Below, one piece after another: positions 42,563 to 50,693 of a stretch of DNA of 52,014 nt. The notes under the pieces are model-generated. The model searched no databases. It worked only from the letters and a program-made list of their open reading frames with translations, and was not told the origin of the DNA. The translations under genes and the position numbers were made by a program. This stretch comes from an uncultured Gammaproteobacteria bacterium (GTDB taxonomy: Bacteria; Pseudomonadota; Gammaproteobacteria; GCA-001735895): the NCBI GenBank assembly GCA_947259305.1, contig CAMYML010000001.1, positions 1 to 52,014 of the forward strand, given 5' to 3'. Within the stretch, counting starts at the first letter, position 1; each line of letters begins with the position of its first letter.

Positions 42563-44278
42563 ATGGATCCCTACGATATTCTCGGCGTCCCGCAGAACGC
42601 AACCCAGGAAGAGATAAAAATAGCCTACCGCAGGGAAGCCATGAAGTGGCACCCGGATAGATGCAATAACTCATCCGTAGCGAAGGAACGATTTCACCAG
42701 GCAGCGGAAGCCTACAAAATCCTGTCCGAAAAAAAAGCCACAGCCGGCGATGGCGGCTTTGGCGCGAGACCGTCCGCAGCGCATCGGGACCAACGATCGA
42801 AGCCCGGAAAATCCGAGCGCCACGGGGATTCGCATTATTCCGCAGGCGCTTCGGAGGACAAATTCGCCGACTCGGTATTCTGGGATGTAATGCTCGATTA
42901 TGCGATCAAACTTGCGCAAACTGGATTGAGCGAACAGGAAATTTCGATCAACATTTCTAAAAACGGCTGTCCCGAGAGGCTGGCGGCAGTCATAGCGGAC
43001 AAGGCGTTTAATATTCATGCTCACTATGCGTCGAATTCGGCCAGGCAACGCAAGCACGGAGCGGATAAGTCCACGTTTAACCAGGAAAGACTCGAAACTG
43101 AATTACTCAGAGCCTTTCTCGGTCAGCGAAACCTGGTCTGGAGCCCGAGAGATACCATTGAATACTACCTGGTGGTTTGCCAGGAATTCAGGCAGTCCGC
43201 AAAATTAAACCCCTTATCCTGGATAAACACGAACCGGCGTTTGATGAGAATTCTAAATTTCTCGATTATTTTGTTCGCCGTGATTATCCTGGCGATCAAT
43301 TTTTATCCAGGGCCATCAAAATACAGACTTTTACCCGATATCGCCATGCTGCAGCTGCCGTTTGCGGTGCTTCCCCTGATGTTTGCCTGGACGATATACC
43401 GCAAGCTCTGGAGCTTTACGCTTATTCTCTGGGTTGCATATCTGGGCACGATTGCCTTTTTTAATTCCTATATGCCGCCCGCGCTAAACGATGACCTGAC
43501 ATCTGTATTGCCAATCGCGGCTATTTGTTTCGCACCCTTTTTATTTATTGCGCTGTTTGGCAATTATTTCTACTACCGCAAAGCACAAAATATGATCCGC
43601 TCGGCGGATCGCCTGTTTGCAGAACATCTGGATAAAATTGTCTGGATTAAAAACAGGGCGGGCACATCCAGCATGGCGGCGTTCATGTTTTTGCTTGTTT
43701 TCTATGCTTCGCTGATCTATCTCGTGCCCCGCAACGCCGAATTTTCAAATGCATACAGTTTTGGCTTGCCAGGCATGGATATCGTAAAAGATGACGCCGA
43801 AACCAAAAAAATAAAACTTCGACTAGAAGAAGCAAACCAGTTTTTTGAGATTGCCGAAGCAAACTTCAATAACTCACCACCCGATTATATGCAGGCCGAA
43901 ATGGCATATAGCACCGCCGCGGACAACGGGTCCTTGCTGGCAGCTTACAAGCTGGGCTATATGTATTATGTCGGCGCAGGAGTCAGGCAGGATGATGTGT
44001 TGGCTTTCGAATATTTTGCACAGGCTACCAGGGCGCCACTGGCTTTCCAGCCGCACAGCTTGCAGCTAACGACGAAATTTTTAGCCGAATCCTACAACAG
44101 CCTGGGCATCATGCTGCAAGGCGGATATGGCACCAGAAAAAATCTGAAAAAAGCCTATGAAATGTATAGTCGAGGTGCAGAATTTGGCTCCAGGGATGCG
44201 GAGCTTAATCTAAAAACGGTATATAAATCTGTTGCCGCTACCGGACGCAGGCGCCTGGCGAGTCCCATCTACGAATAA
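42563..44278 (+). CDS. Membrane J-domain protein with Sel1-like repeats
   Basis: Predicted 571-residue protein. Residues 1-65 are a J-domain with the HPD motif at 30-32 (MKWHPDRCNN), so it should stimulate an Hsp70/DnaK ATPase. A charged linker follows, then about five hydrophobic helices (about 228-246, 258-300, 312-340, 368-388). The C-terminal part (about 430-560) holds Sel1/TPR-like repeats such as AAYKLGYMYYVGAGVRQDD and KKAYEMYSRGAEFGSRDAEL. It starts at ATG 42563 with a GGTAGGGG site. Third-position GC is visibly lower than in neighbours (many AAA, ATA, TTT codons), suggesting transfer or relaxed selection. The precise role is unknown; a membrane-anchored DnaK recruiter is inferred. 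Confidence 0.8.
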   Translation: MDPYDILGVPQNATQEEIKIAYRREAMKWHPDRCNNSSVAKERFHQAAEAYKILSEKKATAGDGGFGARPSAAHRDQRSKPGKSERHGDSHYSAGASEDKFADSVFWDVMLDYAIKLAQTGLSEQEISINISKNGCPERLAAVIADKAFNIHAHYASNSARQRKHGADKSTFNQERLETELLRAFLGQRNLVWSPRDTIEYYLVVCQEFRQSAKLNPLSWINTNRRLMRILNFSIILFAVIILAINFYPGPSKYRLLPDIAMLQLPFAVLPLMFAWTIYRKLWSFTLILWVAYLGTIAFFNSYMPPALNDDLTSVLPIAAICFAPFLFIALFGNYFYYRKAQNMIRSADRLFAEHLDKIVWIKNRAGTSSMAAFMFLLVFYASLIYLVPRNAEFSNAYSFGLPGMDIVKDDAETKKIKLRLEEANQFFEIAEANFNNSPPDYMQAEMAYSTAADNGSLLAAYKLGYMYYVGAGVRQDDVLAFEYFAQATRAPLAFQPHSLQLTTKFLAESYNSLGIMLQGGYGTRKNLKKAYEMYSRGAEFGSRDAELNLKTVYKSVAATGRRRLASPIYE

Positions 44279-44299
44279 ATCCTGTTCGCCCGCGTAGAA

Positions 44300-44320
44300 A
44301 GTAAAAACTCCAGTTTTACT
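44300..44320. terminator. Possible bidirectional terminator between convergent genes
   Basis: AGTAAAAACT, CC, AGTTTTACT: a nearly perfect stem of nine pairs with one bulge, lying between the J-domain stop (44278) and the M81 stop (44349). The A/T-rich stem is symmetrical, so it could act on both strands, but it lacks a GC-rich core. Confidence 0.3.
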
Positions 44321-44348
44321 GTTACACCCTGTCGAAAAATAAACCAGG

Positions 44349-45842
44349 TCAAGACTGGAATTCGAATTCCTGATCCAGTGGGAATATCGGGCGCGCGACA
44401 TTGTGGTAAGTCAATCGCTCATAACGGGGAGTGCAGAGTGCGCCACTGTCGCAGACGATAACCTGGTCGGCGATCGGCTCGAAATCAGCCCGAAAATGCT
44501 GCATCGATTTCAGCACGACGACGCGCTTCGAGGCCGGATCGATGCCGAAGCACCTGAACTGTTGCAGGTCGAGCAGCTGCTGGGCCAGGCTGGTTACCAG
44601 GATTTCGATGCCGTCGACGCGTACCACCGCGGTCGGACCGAAACAGCGCCGTAAGCCACCGATCATTGCGCCACCTCCGATATAATGCCCGTCGCTTAAG
44701 GTTATCAGTTCCACCCGCAGATCGAGCGGGCCTCCGCCACGGTCGGGATCTACCTTGCCGCCGAGCTTAATCCCGACCCGGTCTCCTGGTTGGTGCAGGC
44801 AAAGCTGCTTTACGGTTTCAGCATCGACCATCGGGCCGAAACAGGCGTCGGAAACCCGGGCCCGAAGCAGCGCGCTCAACAGGTTGGTGGCATCGCCGTA
44901 TGCGCCTGCACCCGGATTATCCGCGTAGTCGGCGATTACCAGCGGCCCGTTGGCGCTGTGGAACTTCGCCGCGATCGCCGCGGCCTTATCTACCTCCAGA
45001 TAGTCATTCAATACCTCGTGGCGATGCTTCCAGATGTCGCCGGCTATGCCTTTGGCAAAATCAATATGCGGATTCATGTCGCCCGTCGCGGTTACCACGA
45101 CGCTGGCCCCCGCCTGCCTGATGTCGGCGCTGGGGAAGCCGGCGTTGATGCTGACGGCACAGGTGTCGTCGCGCTGTTCCCAGTCCCTGGCGGCGCGGAT
45201 CCACTCGATCATCGGGCCGCTATCCGTGCGCCCGCCGTTGGCTTCTTCGAGCATCGGGCAACTTACGCGGATGCTGCGCGGGCTGATTTCCCGGTTAAGG
45301 CTACGCTGTAGTATTTCACCGGCATGTCGCGCGGTTTCGCGCATATCGATATGCGGGTAGGTTTTGTAAGATACGATAATATCGGCCAGTTCGCACATTG
45401 TCGTGCTGACATTGGCATGCAGATCGAGGGTTATGGCAATGGGTATGTCATCTCCCGTCAGCGCGCGTAAACGCTGCAGCAGTTCGCCCTCGCCATCATC
45501 GCAAAAGTCCGTGACCATGGCGCCATGCAATCCGAGCAATATGCCGTCAAACTGTGCGCTCGCGACCGCGGCAACGATGGTATTGGCCAGCCAGTCGAAG
45601 GCTGCGGAAGTTACCTTGCCACCGGGACCGGCACCCGCGCTGAGGACGTGCTCGATCCGCCAGCCGTACTTCCTGCCGATATCCAGAAAACCGGCCAGTT
45701 CGGTATTATGTTCGCCCCGCTCCAAGATGGCTTCTGCTCCGCCGAGCACAAAGCAATCCTTGAAGGCCCGTTCGTCGGTCGCGATACGACTGAAGGTGTT
45801 GGTTTCGTGTTTGAATTCCGCGCTGAGTATTCGATAGCTCAT
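44349..45842 (-). CDS. M81-family metallopeptidase (MlrC-like)
   Basis: Predicted 497-residue protein of the M81 (microcystinase C, MlrC) family. Features: EFKHETNTFSRIAT at the N-terminus, GLHGAMVTDFCDDGEGELLQ, TLDLHANVSTTM and DYADNPGAGAYGDATNLLSA. The histidines and aspartates of these blocks are the expected metal ligands. MlrC hydrolyses linearised microcystin fragments, but most bacterial homologues act on unknown peptides or amides and are widespread without microcystin genes. The ATG at 45842 directly follows the TAA of a 47-codon frame, and everything upstream on this strand is tightly packed, so it may be the distal gene of the sigma-factor cluster. Confidence 0.85.
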   Translation of the reverse strand: MSYRILSAEFKHETNTFSRIATDERAFKDCFVLGGAEAILERGEHNTELAGFLDIGRKYGWRIEHVLSAGAGPGGKVTSAAFDWLANTIVAAVASAQFDGILLGLHGAMVTDFCDDGEGELLQRLRALTGDDIPIAITLDLHANVSTTMCELADIIVSYKTYPHIDMRETARHAGEILQRSLNREISPRSIRVSCPMLEEANGGRTDSGPMIEWIRAARDWEQRDDTCAVSINAGFPSADIRQAGASVVVTATGDMNPHIDFAKGIAGDIWKHRHEVLNDYLEVDKAAAIAAKFHSANGPLVIADYADNPGAGAYGDATNLLSALLRARVSDACFGPMVDAETVKQLCLHQPGDRVGIKLGGKVDPDRGGGPLDLRVELITLSDGHYIGGGAMIGGLRRCFGPTAVVRVDGIEILVTSLAQQLLDLQQFRCFGIDPASKRVVVLKSMQHFRADFEPIADQVIVCDSGALCTPRYERLTYHNVARPIFPLDQEFEFQS

Positions 45843-45986
45843 TTAGCTCACGGCGCAAAGCCCGCTGCGCGTTAGCGCTTCGGGCCAGAGTTTTTTCCAG
45901 CTGTGGCCGCCGGGGCCGGTAATGGCCCGGCTTTGGTCCAGCAGGCTGATGATACCCGGTTGATGGGTTGCGGGCCGGCTAAACAT
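45843..45986 (-). CDS. Small coupled reading frame between membrane partner and M81 gene
   Basis: A 47-codon frame starting MFSRPATHQPGIISLLDQSR. Its ATG overlaps the stop of the sigma-linked membrane protein (ATGTTTAG), and its TAA abuts the M81 ATG (TAAATG). Codon use is compatible with translation. It may be a genuine small protein or a coupling frame that carries ribosomes to the M81 start, which has only a weak ribosome site of its own. No family is recognised. Confidence 0.35.
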   Translation of the reverse strand: MFSRPATHQPGIISLLDQSRAITGPGGHSWKKLWPEALTRSGLCAVS

Positions 45987-46308
45987 TTTTTTCCTCGTCA
46001 TACCAGAGGTAAAACTCGAGCTCTTCGAACAGCTCCAGTTCATCCTCGCTGGCGATCACGGCAAGTTCGTCGGCGGTCATTTGCGGCAATTCAGCCGGGT
46101 TATCGCTGCGACTCACCAGGATACCGATCAAGACCACTAGCAGGCAGGAAAACGCCGTTGCCGGGACCCAGCGCGGAATCGCGCCGCGCGTTTCCTGCTC
46201 CAGCGCAGCCATGCGCGCCGTCTTCAAGGCCTTGCTGGTATCCGGGTCCAGGGTCTGGCGATCGAATGCCTGTTTGAACTCTTTTTGAAGTTGCTGATCT
46301 TTATCCAT
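45979..46308 (-). CDS. Sigma-factor-linked single-pass membrane protein (possible anti-sigma)
   Basis: Predicted 109-residue protein: a cytoplasmic N-terminal region (MDKDQQLQKEFKQAFDR...), one transmembrane helix (about 50-68, AFSCLLVVLIGILV) and a very acidic periplasmic tail (SEDELELFEELEFYLWYDEE). The arrangement resembles DUF3619-type proteins encoded beside sigma factors. Position and topology (cytoplasmic head, one helix, periplasmic sensor tail) suggest an anti-sigma role, but no classical zinc anti-sigma motif is present, so this is inference. The start ATG 46308 lies within the sigma gene's last codons, overlapping by eight bases. Confidence 0.7.
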   Translation of the reverse strand: MDKDQQLQKEFKQAFDRQTLDPDTSKALKTARMAALEQETRGAIPRWVPATAFSCLLVVLIGILVSRSDNPAELPQMTADELAVIASEDELELFEELEFYLWYDEEKNV

Positions 46309-46825
46309 CTTCTTCTCCCAATATACGGCGCAGCTGTTGCGTCGCGCGTGCATAGTGTGTTTTGACGCTGCTTTCCGAAATCGAAAGCGCAAACGCGGTT
46401 TCGCGGGTGCTGAATTCCTGCCAGGCGCGCAGCAGAAAGGTTTGCTGCTGGCGTAATGGCAGCTGGTCCAGGGCCATGATCACGCGTTTCAGCTCGTCGT
46501 CGAGCTGGACCTGGTCCTCGGCCGATGCGGCGAAGTTTTCCGTTTCGGTCGCGCTGGCCTGCCACGGCATCAGGCCGGTGAGCACCTGGCGAAACTTTTG
46601 CTTTCTGAACCAGTCCCTGATCGAATTTTGCAGGATCCGATAGAACAACGGACCCCACTCGTCCGCATCGCGGTGCCGATACTTTTGCACCAGTTTCAGC
46701 ATGCTGTCCTGCACCAGCTCGAGCGCGTCATGGTGGTTGTGGGTCAACGCCATCGCCATTAAATATGCCTTTTGCTCCGAGTCGCGAAAAAATAAATCCA
46801 GGGCCTGTCTGATTGGCTGATCCAC
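46301..46825 (-). CDS. ECF-type RNA polymerase sigma factor
   Basis: Predicted 174-residue sigma-70-family protein. Region 2 is near residues 10-75 (AYLMAMALTHNHHDALELVQ, then PLFYRILQNSIRDWFRKQ). Region 4 is near 112-170 (LDQLPLRQQQTFLLRAWQEF, then ISESSVKTHYARATQQL), the helix-turn-helix that reads the -35 element. It starts at GTG 46825. The preceding gene ends only four bases upstream, so the sigma gene is in the middle of a transcript, not at its head. Its target promoters cannot be read from the sequence. Confidence 0.88.
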   Translation of the reverse strand: MDQPIRQALDLFFRDSEQKAYLMAMALTHNHHDALELVQDSMLKLVQKYRHRDADEWGPLFYRILQNSIRDWFRKQKFRQVLTGLMPWQASATETENFAASAEDQVQLDDELKRVIMALDQLPLRQQQTFLLRAWQEFSTRETAFALSISESSVKTHYARATQQLRRILGEEDG

Positions 46826-46829
46826 GGGG

Positions 46830-47702
46830 CTACAGCATCCATCGCAGGCCCAGCGTCAAACCGACGCTGTCGTCCAGCGGCAGGGCTGTGGCGGCTGCAA
46901 GCAAATAACCAAAACGCTGGCTGGCCCAATGCTGCCAGCTCAGCATAAGCGTTTCGTCATAACTCTCGTCAATCGCGGATTGTGCCTGTGAAATCTGCAG
47001 CGAGTAGTCATTGTCGTAATCGGCATGACCCAGCAGCAATGAAGCATTCTGCGATATCAGCAACGAACTCTGCGCCAGCGTCGACGACTTGACGATAAAG
47101 CGGGCAAAAACGCTGCGGTTCAAGGCGCGCAAATCTTTTTCGTAGTCGTAACGCAGGTAATTCACCTGCCAGTACCAGGGATCGCCCTGCCAGCCAAGCG
47201 ATACGCCGAATCCCGAAACATCGGTGGCGTAGCTATCCGGCACGAAACTGTCGAAAAAGTCTGAATCGATAGCGCGCGTGAAAAAAAGCGTTTCGCCTTC
47301 CTCGAGCTGTACCCGGAAATTCCATTCGCCCTGGTCCAGCGCCAGCGCGAGCCCCAGGGTTTCCTTTTCCAGCTCGCCCTCGTTGCCCTCGAAAAAATAC
47401 TGAACTTCGATGTCGAGCAGTTGTGACAGCTGAAACCATAGCGTGGTTACCAGGGTCAGGCTGTCAAATTCCTGGTCCAGGTCGCTGAGCTCGGTCTCGC
47501 CGTAGTAGCCGTAATATCCCATCCGCTCTCCGAGCGGCAGGCTCAGCAACAGGGCCCGGCTCGAATCCTCGACTTCGTCCTCGCCCAGGTCGATGCCGAC
47601 CAGGATTGGTTGTTCGTCCTCGAGGCCAATCCATTCCTCGGCGCCGAGACAGGGTACGGGTGACAGCGCAAAAACAAGAAGCATGATGTTCAGCCGGCTC
47701 AT
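46830..47702 (-). CDS. Putative outer-membrane beta-barrel protein
   Basis: Predicted 290-residue exported protein with a signal peptide (about 1-21, ending PCLG). The mature part alternates hydrophobic and polar residues in strands of about ten, with aromatic girdles and acidic turns (for example DLEVQYFFEG-like, NFRVQLEEGE, WYWQVNYLRYDYE), and ends with LGLTLGLRWML. This looks like an 8-12-strand barrel or porin-like envelope protein; I do not recognise a named family. It starts at ATG 47702, overlapping the DUF3106 gene by four bases, and precedes the sigma-factor gene by four bases. It may be part of an envelope-stress module. Confidence 0.65.
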   Translation of the reverse strand: MSRLNIMLLVFALSPVPCLGAEEWIGLEDEQPILVGIDLGEDEVEDSSRALLLSLPLGERMGYYGYYGETELSDLDQEFDSLTLVTTLWFQLSQLLDIEVQYFFEGNEGELEKETLGLALALDQGEWNFRVQLEEGETLFFTRAIDSDFFDSFVPDSYATDVSGFGVSLGWQGDPWYWQVNYLRYDYEKDLRALNRSVFARFIVKSSTLAQSSLLISQNASLLLGHADYDNDYSLQISQAQSAIDESYDETLMLSWQHWASQRFGYLLAAATALPLDDSVGLTLGLRWML

Positions 47703-48181
47703 GAATCATGATTTCGCTTGTCTCTGTGTCGCTGCAGCCAGCGTTTGCGCTGCGCCGGTGTCATTCGTTGCCAACGCTCGCGGTATTGCCTGCGCTGGTC
47801 AGCCGGCAGGCTGCGGAAGCGTTTAAAGGCCTTACGCACCCTGGCCTTTTGTTCCGGCGTCAGGTTCTGGAACTTCTTGAAGCGCTCCTTGATCGCATCC
47901 CTTTGTTGCTGGCTGAGCTGCTGCCAGCGTTTGAAACGTTGTCTCATCTGCGTGCGCTGCGCCGGCGTCATGTCCTTCCAGCGCTCGGCGCCGCGTAACA
48001 TCCGGGCGCGTTTATCCTGGTCGAGTTCCGACCAGCGTGCTTCGAAGGGCTTCAGAATTCGCTGCTGTTCCTGGCTGAGTTCGTCCCAGGATTGCGCCGC
48101 GACAGACAAGGGGAATGCCAGCGTCGCCAGCAGCAACAATCCCGGAATCAGCTTCTCAGCAAAGCAGGTTAGACTTCTCAT
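47699..48181 (-). CDS. DUF3106-domain exported protein
   Basis: Predicted 160-residue protein with a signal peptide (about 1-29, ending SVAAQ). The mature part has repeated W/F-x-x-L-T/S-x-x-Q/E-x helices such as RWQQLSQQQRDAIKERFKKF, KFQNLTPEQKARVRKAFKRF and RWQRMTPAQRKRWLQRHR, the hallmark of DUF3106. It is very basic and probably a periplasmic, alpha-helical protein related in style to Spy/CpxP chaperones, but this is an analogy. It overlaps both neighbours by four bases. DUF3106 genes occur near sigma factors in many proteobacteria, as here. Confidence 0.85.
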   Translation of the reverse strand: MRSLTCFAEKLIPGLLLLATLAFPLSVAAQSWDELSQEQQRILKPFEARWSELDQDKRARMLRGAERWKDMTPAQRTQMRQRFKRWQQLSQQQRDAIKERFKKFQNLTPEQKARVRKAFKRFRSLPADQRRQYRERWQRMTPAQRKRWLQRHRDKRNHDS

Positions 48182-48405
48182 TCGCTGTTTACCTCATTTT
48201 TTGGCGCGACGTCTTTAAGCGCATGATGCTCGAGCAGTTGCCAGGTTTGTTCATCGATCGGTTCGAGGTCGCCCAGAAATTCGAGCATTGCCGCGGAGGG
48301 TAAATCCTGGTCTGGCGCGGCCTGATGCGCATCCGCCTGCGCCATCGTCGGCCAGGCCAGGGCCATCACCAGGATTATTCCCGTTCGCACAAACAATTCC
48401 CCCAT
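48178..48405 (-). CDS. Small exported protein of the sigma cluster
   Basis: Predicted 75-residue protein from ATG 48405 (MGELFVRTGIILVMALAWPT...), with a signal peptide ending near AQADA and a short acidic mature part containing LEFLGDLEPIDEQTWQLL. A longer version from 48447 adds 14 residues but would put polar text before the signal segment. The phrase DFEFLGDLE-like is typical of small proteins that accompany DUF3106 and sigma genes in gammaproteobacteria. The function is unknown. It overlaps the DUF3106 start by four bases. Confidence 0.6.
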   Translation of the reverse strand: MGELFVRTGIILVMALAWPTMAQADAHQAAPDQDLPSAAMLEFLGDLEPIDEQTWQLLEHHALKDVAPKNEVNSE

Positions 48406-48457
48406 AGCAGGATGGGGGAATTGTAACAAGCTGCCATAATCATGCACCGGGTTAATC

Positions 48458-50266
48458 TTACTCCGTTATGCGGGTGACCAGCTGGCGCGCCGACAACAGC
48501 AGGTTGATCGCGCTGTAGTGGCCCTTGGCGATGACGAACACCACCTGGTAACCGTCGGCGAGTCTGCGCTTGAGTGCTGCCTGGTAGGCGTTCCAGCTCA
48601 GGTACACGTGAACCCTGCGTCCCTGGCTAATGGCGTATAAGCCGAGATCGGCGCCCGGCACGATAAATGGCACTTCGGGCAGGGTTGCGATGTCGGTGAT
48701 TACGCCCGCCTGTTTCAAATGATGCCGGCCTGTGGCCGAACTCAGGTCGAGGCGCATGCCGGATTCGTCGAGGCTGACCACGGCGGTCGGGCTGCCCGCG
48801 GCGCCGTAGGAGATTAACATTTTGCTCGGCAATTCGCTCAGGTCGGCGATGGTTTTGGCGGTGAAATCGAGTGGCGCGCTGCCGAACGGGGTGGGGAAGC
48901 CTTTTACCCTGACCGGTTCGAACAGCGCCAGGCTGTTCAGGCTCAACGGACCGCTGTCGATCTGGTAATGATCCGGGTCTGCGTCTTCTCCCGGGCCGCT
49001 GCCGGTGCCGGCGAAATTGTAACGCTCGACCATGCGGCGGTTGACGTGCTGCAGATCGACTTCGAGCGGCGATACCGATGCCACCAGGCCAGAGACCTGG
49101 CTATAGCGCATGCGCAGCAGTTCGCCTTCGGCGTTGAGCGTATCGCCAGTATCGTTGAGATGACCGAGCACGGTAACCTTCTGGCCGACGCTAATCGCGG
49201 CAATCGTATGACCGTTGCCGGTATCACCCTGTTTGGTGACCCTGGTATTTTCATCGATCAACACTTCGATCTCGTCGTTGAAACTGAAATGCCCGTCATC
49301 GAATTCGACGGTCGCACCCAAAACGGTGAGGCTGTTGCCTGAGCGCGCGATAACGCTGCCTTTGACGACATCCTTGTCACCCCAGGGCACGCTGCTGCCG
49401 GCCAGTACCTGCTGCGCGAGGAAACGTCGGTCGCCGTAATTAACCGTGCCCAGCGCCACCAGCGGCGTCAGGCCGGATTGACGCGCGAGCGCCTCGAGAC
49501 CCTCGCTCTGGGCGTAAGCGACACCGTCGATCTCGAACACGGTTTCGGCGTTGGTGGACGCGGTAATCCTGCCGAAATCCCGATGCCGGATGCGAAACGG
49601 GCGCAGCTTGATATTAAAGGTTTCGCGTTCCAGGTTAACGCCCGCCAGCAGACCGCGCAGGCGGCGGGTTTTTTCGTCTTCGATGCTGGTGTTGGCGAGC
49701 AGGATCGGATTGACCATGACGTTGGCGCTATTGCCATTGATGACGACTTCGTTAGATGCCTCGAGGTCGAAATCGAGGATCAGCGCCGCCGGCTGCCCGG
49801 CTTTGATGTGAAATCCGCTGTGCGCATTGACCACGACTTCGAGCGTGACGCTTCCCAGCGGATTACCCATTTCATCTTTCGGGTAACCCGGAATCGAATT
49901 CCCGTTTTCATCCTCTACGGTAATTTCGGCATTGCTGAAATCGAGTGCGATTTCCGCCTTGTCGTAACTGCCGACCGGCACCGTCGCGGTGGACAGAAAT
50001 TCGGTGACTTCGACGTAGCGGGAAAAGTCCAGGCGCGCGCTGTTCGGCAGCGTCTCGATTATCGCTCCGTTCGACCTGTACAGCTTGATGCTGTCGACAT
50101 CGATGGTGTACTGGTTGAAATCACCCTCGGCATCGGTCAGCGAGATGGTCAGTTCGCTGGTTTCTTCGGCGCTGTCGCTGCTGTCGGAACCGCAGGCGGC
50201 GAGCGCAACTGCGGCGAAGCTGATAAGCAGGATCCAGATAGTCTGCCTGATAGTGGTTAAGGTCAT
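48458..50266 (-). CDS. Large DUF4382-domain lipoprotein
   Basis: Predicted 602-residue lipoprotein. The lipobox is LAAC (Cys25) with serines and aspartates following, so sorting to the outer membrane is likely. Residues about 35-190 match DUF4382 (LTISLTDAEGDFNQYTIDVD, then VPVGSYDKAEIALDF). The rest is a series of beta-rich modules with DUF5666-like text (KGSVIARSGNSLTVLGATVEF, GQKVTVLGHLNDTGD). Ligand and role are unknown; surface or periplasmic carbohydrate or metal binding has been suggested for such domains but not shown. It starts at ATG 50266 and may head the minus-strand cluster, with a gap of about 50 bases before the next gene. Confidence 0.8.
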   Translation of the reverse strand: MTLTTIRQTIWILLISFAAVALAACGSDSSDSAEETSELTISLTDAEGDFNQYTIDVDSIKLYRSNGAIIETLPNSARLDFSRYVEVTEFLSTATVPVGSYDKAEIALDFSNAEITVEDENGNSIPGYPKDEMGNPLGSVTLEVVVNAHSGFHIKAGQPAALILDFDLEASNEVVINGNSANVMVNPILLANTSIEDEKTRRLRGLLAGVNLERETFNIKLRPFRIRHRDFGRITASTNAETVFEIDGVAYAQSEGLEALARQSGLTPLVALGTVNYGDRRFLAQQVLAGSSVPWGDKDVVKGSVIARSGNSLTVLGATVEFDDGHFSFNDEIEVLIDENTRVTKQGDTGNGHTIAAISVGQKVTVLGHLNDTGDTLNAEGELLRMRYSQVSGLVASVSPLEVDLQHVNRRMVERYNFAGTGSGPGEDADPDHYQIDSGPLSLNSLALFEPVRVKGFPTPFGSAPLDFTAKTIADLSELPSKMLISYGAAGSPTAVVSLDESGMRLDLSSATGRHHLKQAGVITDIATLPEVPFIVPGADLGLYAISQGRRVHVYLSWNAYQAALKRRLADGYQVVFVIAKGHYSAINLLLSARQLVTRITE

Positions 50267-50308
50267 GGTTAATCCCCGTTTTTCGGTTATCGTTACCCTT
50301 AATAACGC

Positions 50309-50676
50309 GTGACCTCGAATTCGGTTGACAGGTCTGGCAAAAAATTTTCCGGTAGCAGCCTGCTGATCATTTGTGGTGTATATCTTTTACTGTTGTTGTT
50401 TGACTTTCCGGGCAGCGGCATCAGGCTGCTCGACGTACGCGATTGCGCCTTACTGGCGTTAACCTCGATCGCATCGCTGGCGCTGGCGCAATTTCTGTGG
50501 ATTCGTGGCGCCACCGGGCTGGGTATCCTGCTGGTCTCGTTGCATATGAACGCGCTGCCTTTTTACGTCATGCTGATCGTGGTGTTGATGCTCGATGCGA
50601 GCTGGAGCTGGTGGCCGGCGCCGTGCTGGTCGCCGCTGGCGTCATGCTGGCGCAATCGGTGGCGCGCAGCGCCTGA
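50309..50676 (+). pseudogene. Truncated, frameshifted EamA transporter
   Basis: From GTG 50309 the frame encodes only the second EamA repeat: LLALTSIASLALAQFLWIRG and SLHMNALPFYVMLIVVLMLD. Then, near 50609-50614, the last conserved helix continues in another frame as AGAVLVAAGVMLAQSVARSA, ending at TGA 50674-50676. A single-base loss there would explain it; without the shift the frame runs into the unnatural CWRNRWRAAPD. The first half of the transporter is absent, replaced by the DUF4382 gene promoter region. A short membrane protein could still be made, but it is unlikely to be a working exporter. Confidence 0.65.
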
Positions 50677-50693
50677 CTAGCGTGCGGCTGGAG

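Noticed and set aside
44349..45842. Microcystin degradation pathway (mlr cluster)
   Set aside because: Only the MlrC-like M81 gene is present; no mlrA, mlrB or mlrD is visible, and M81 homologues are widespread without microcystin degradation.
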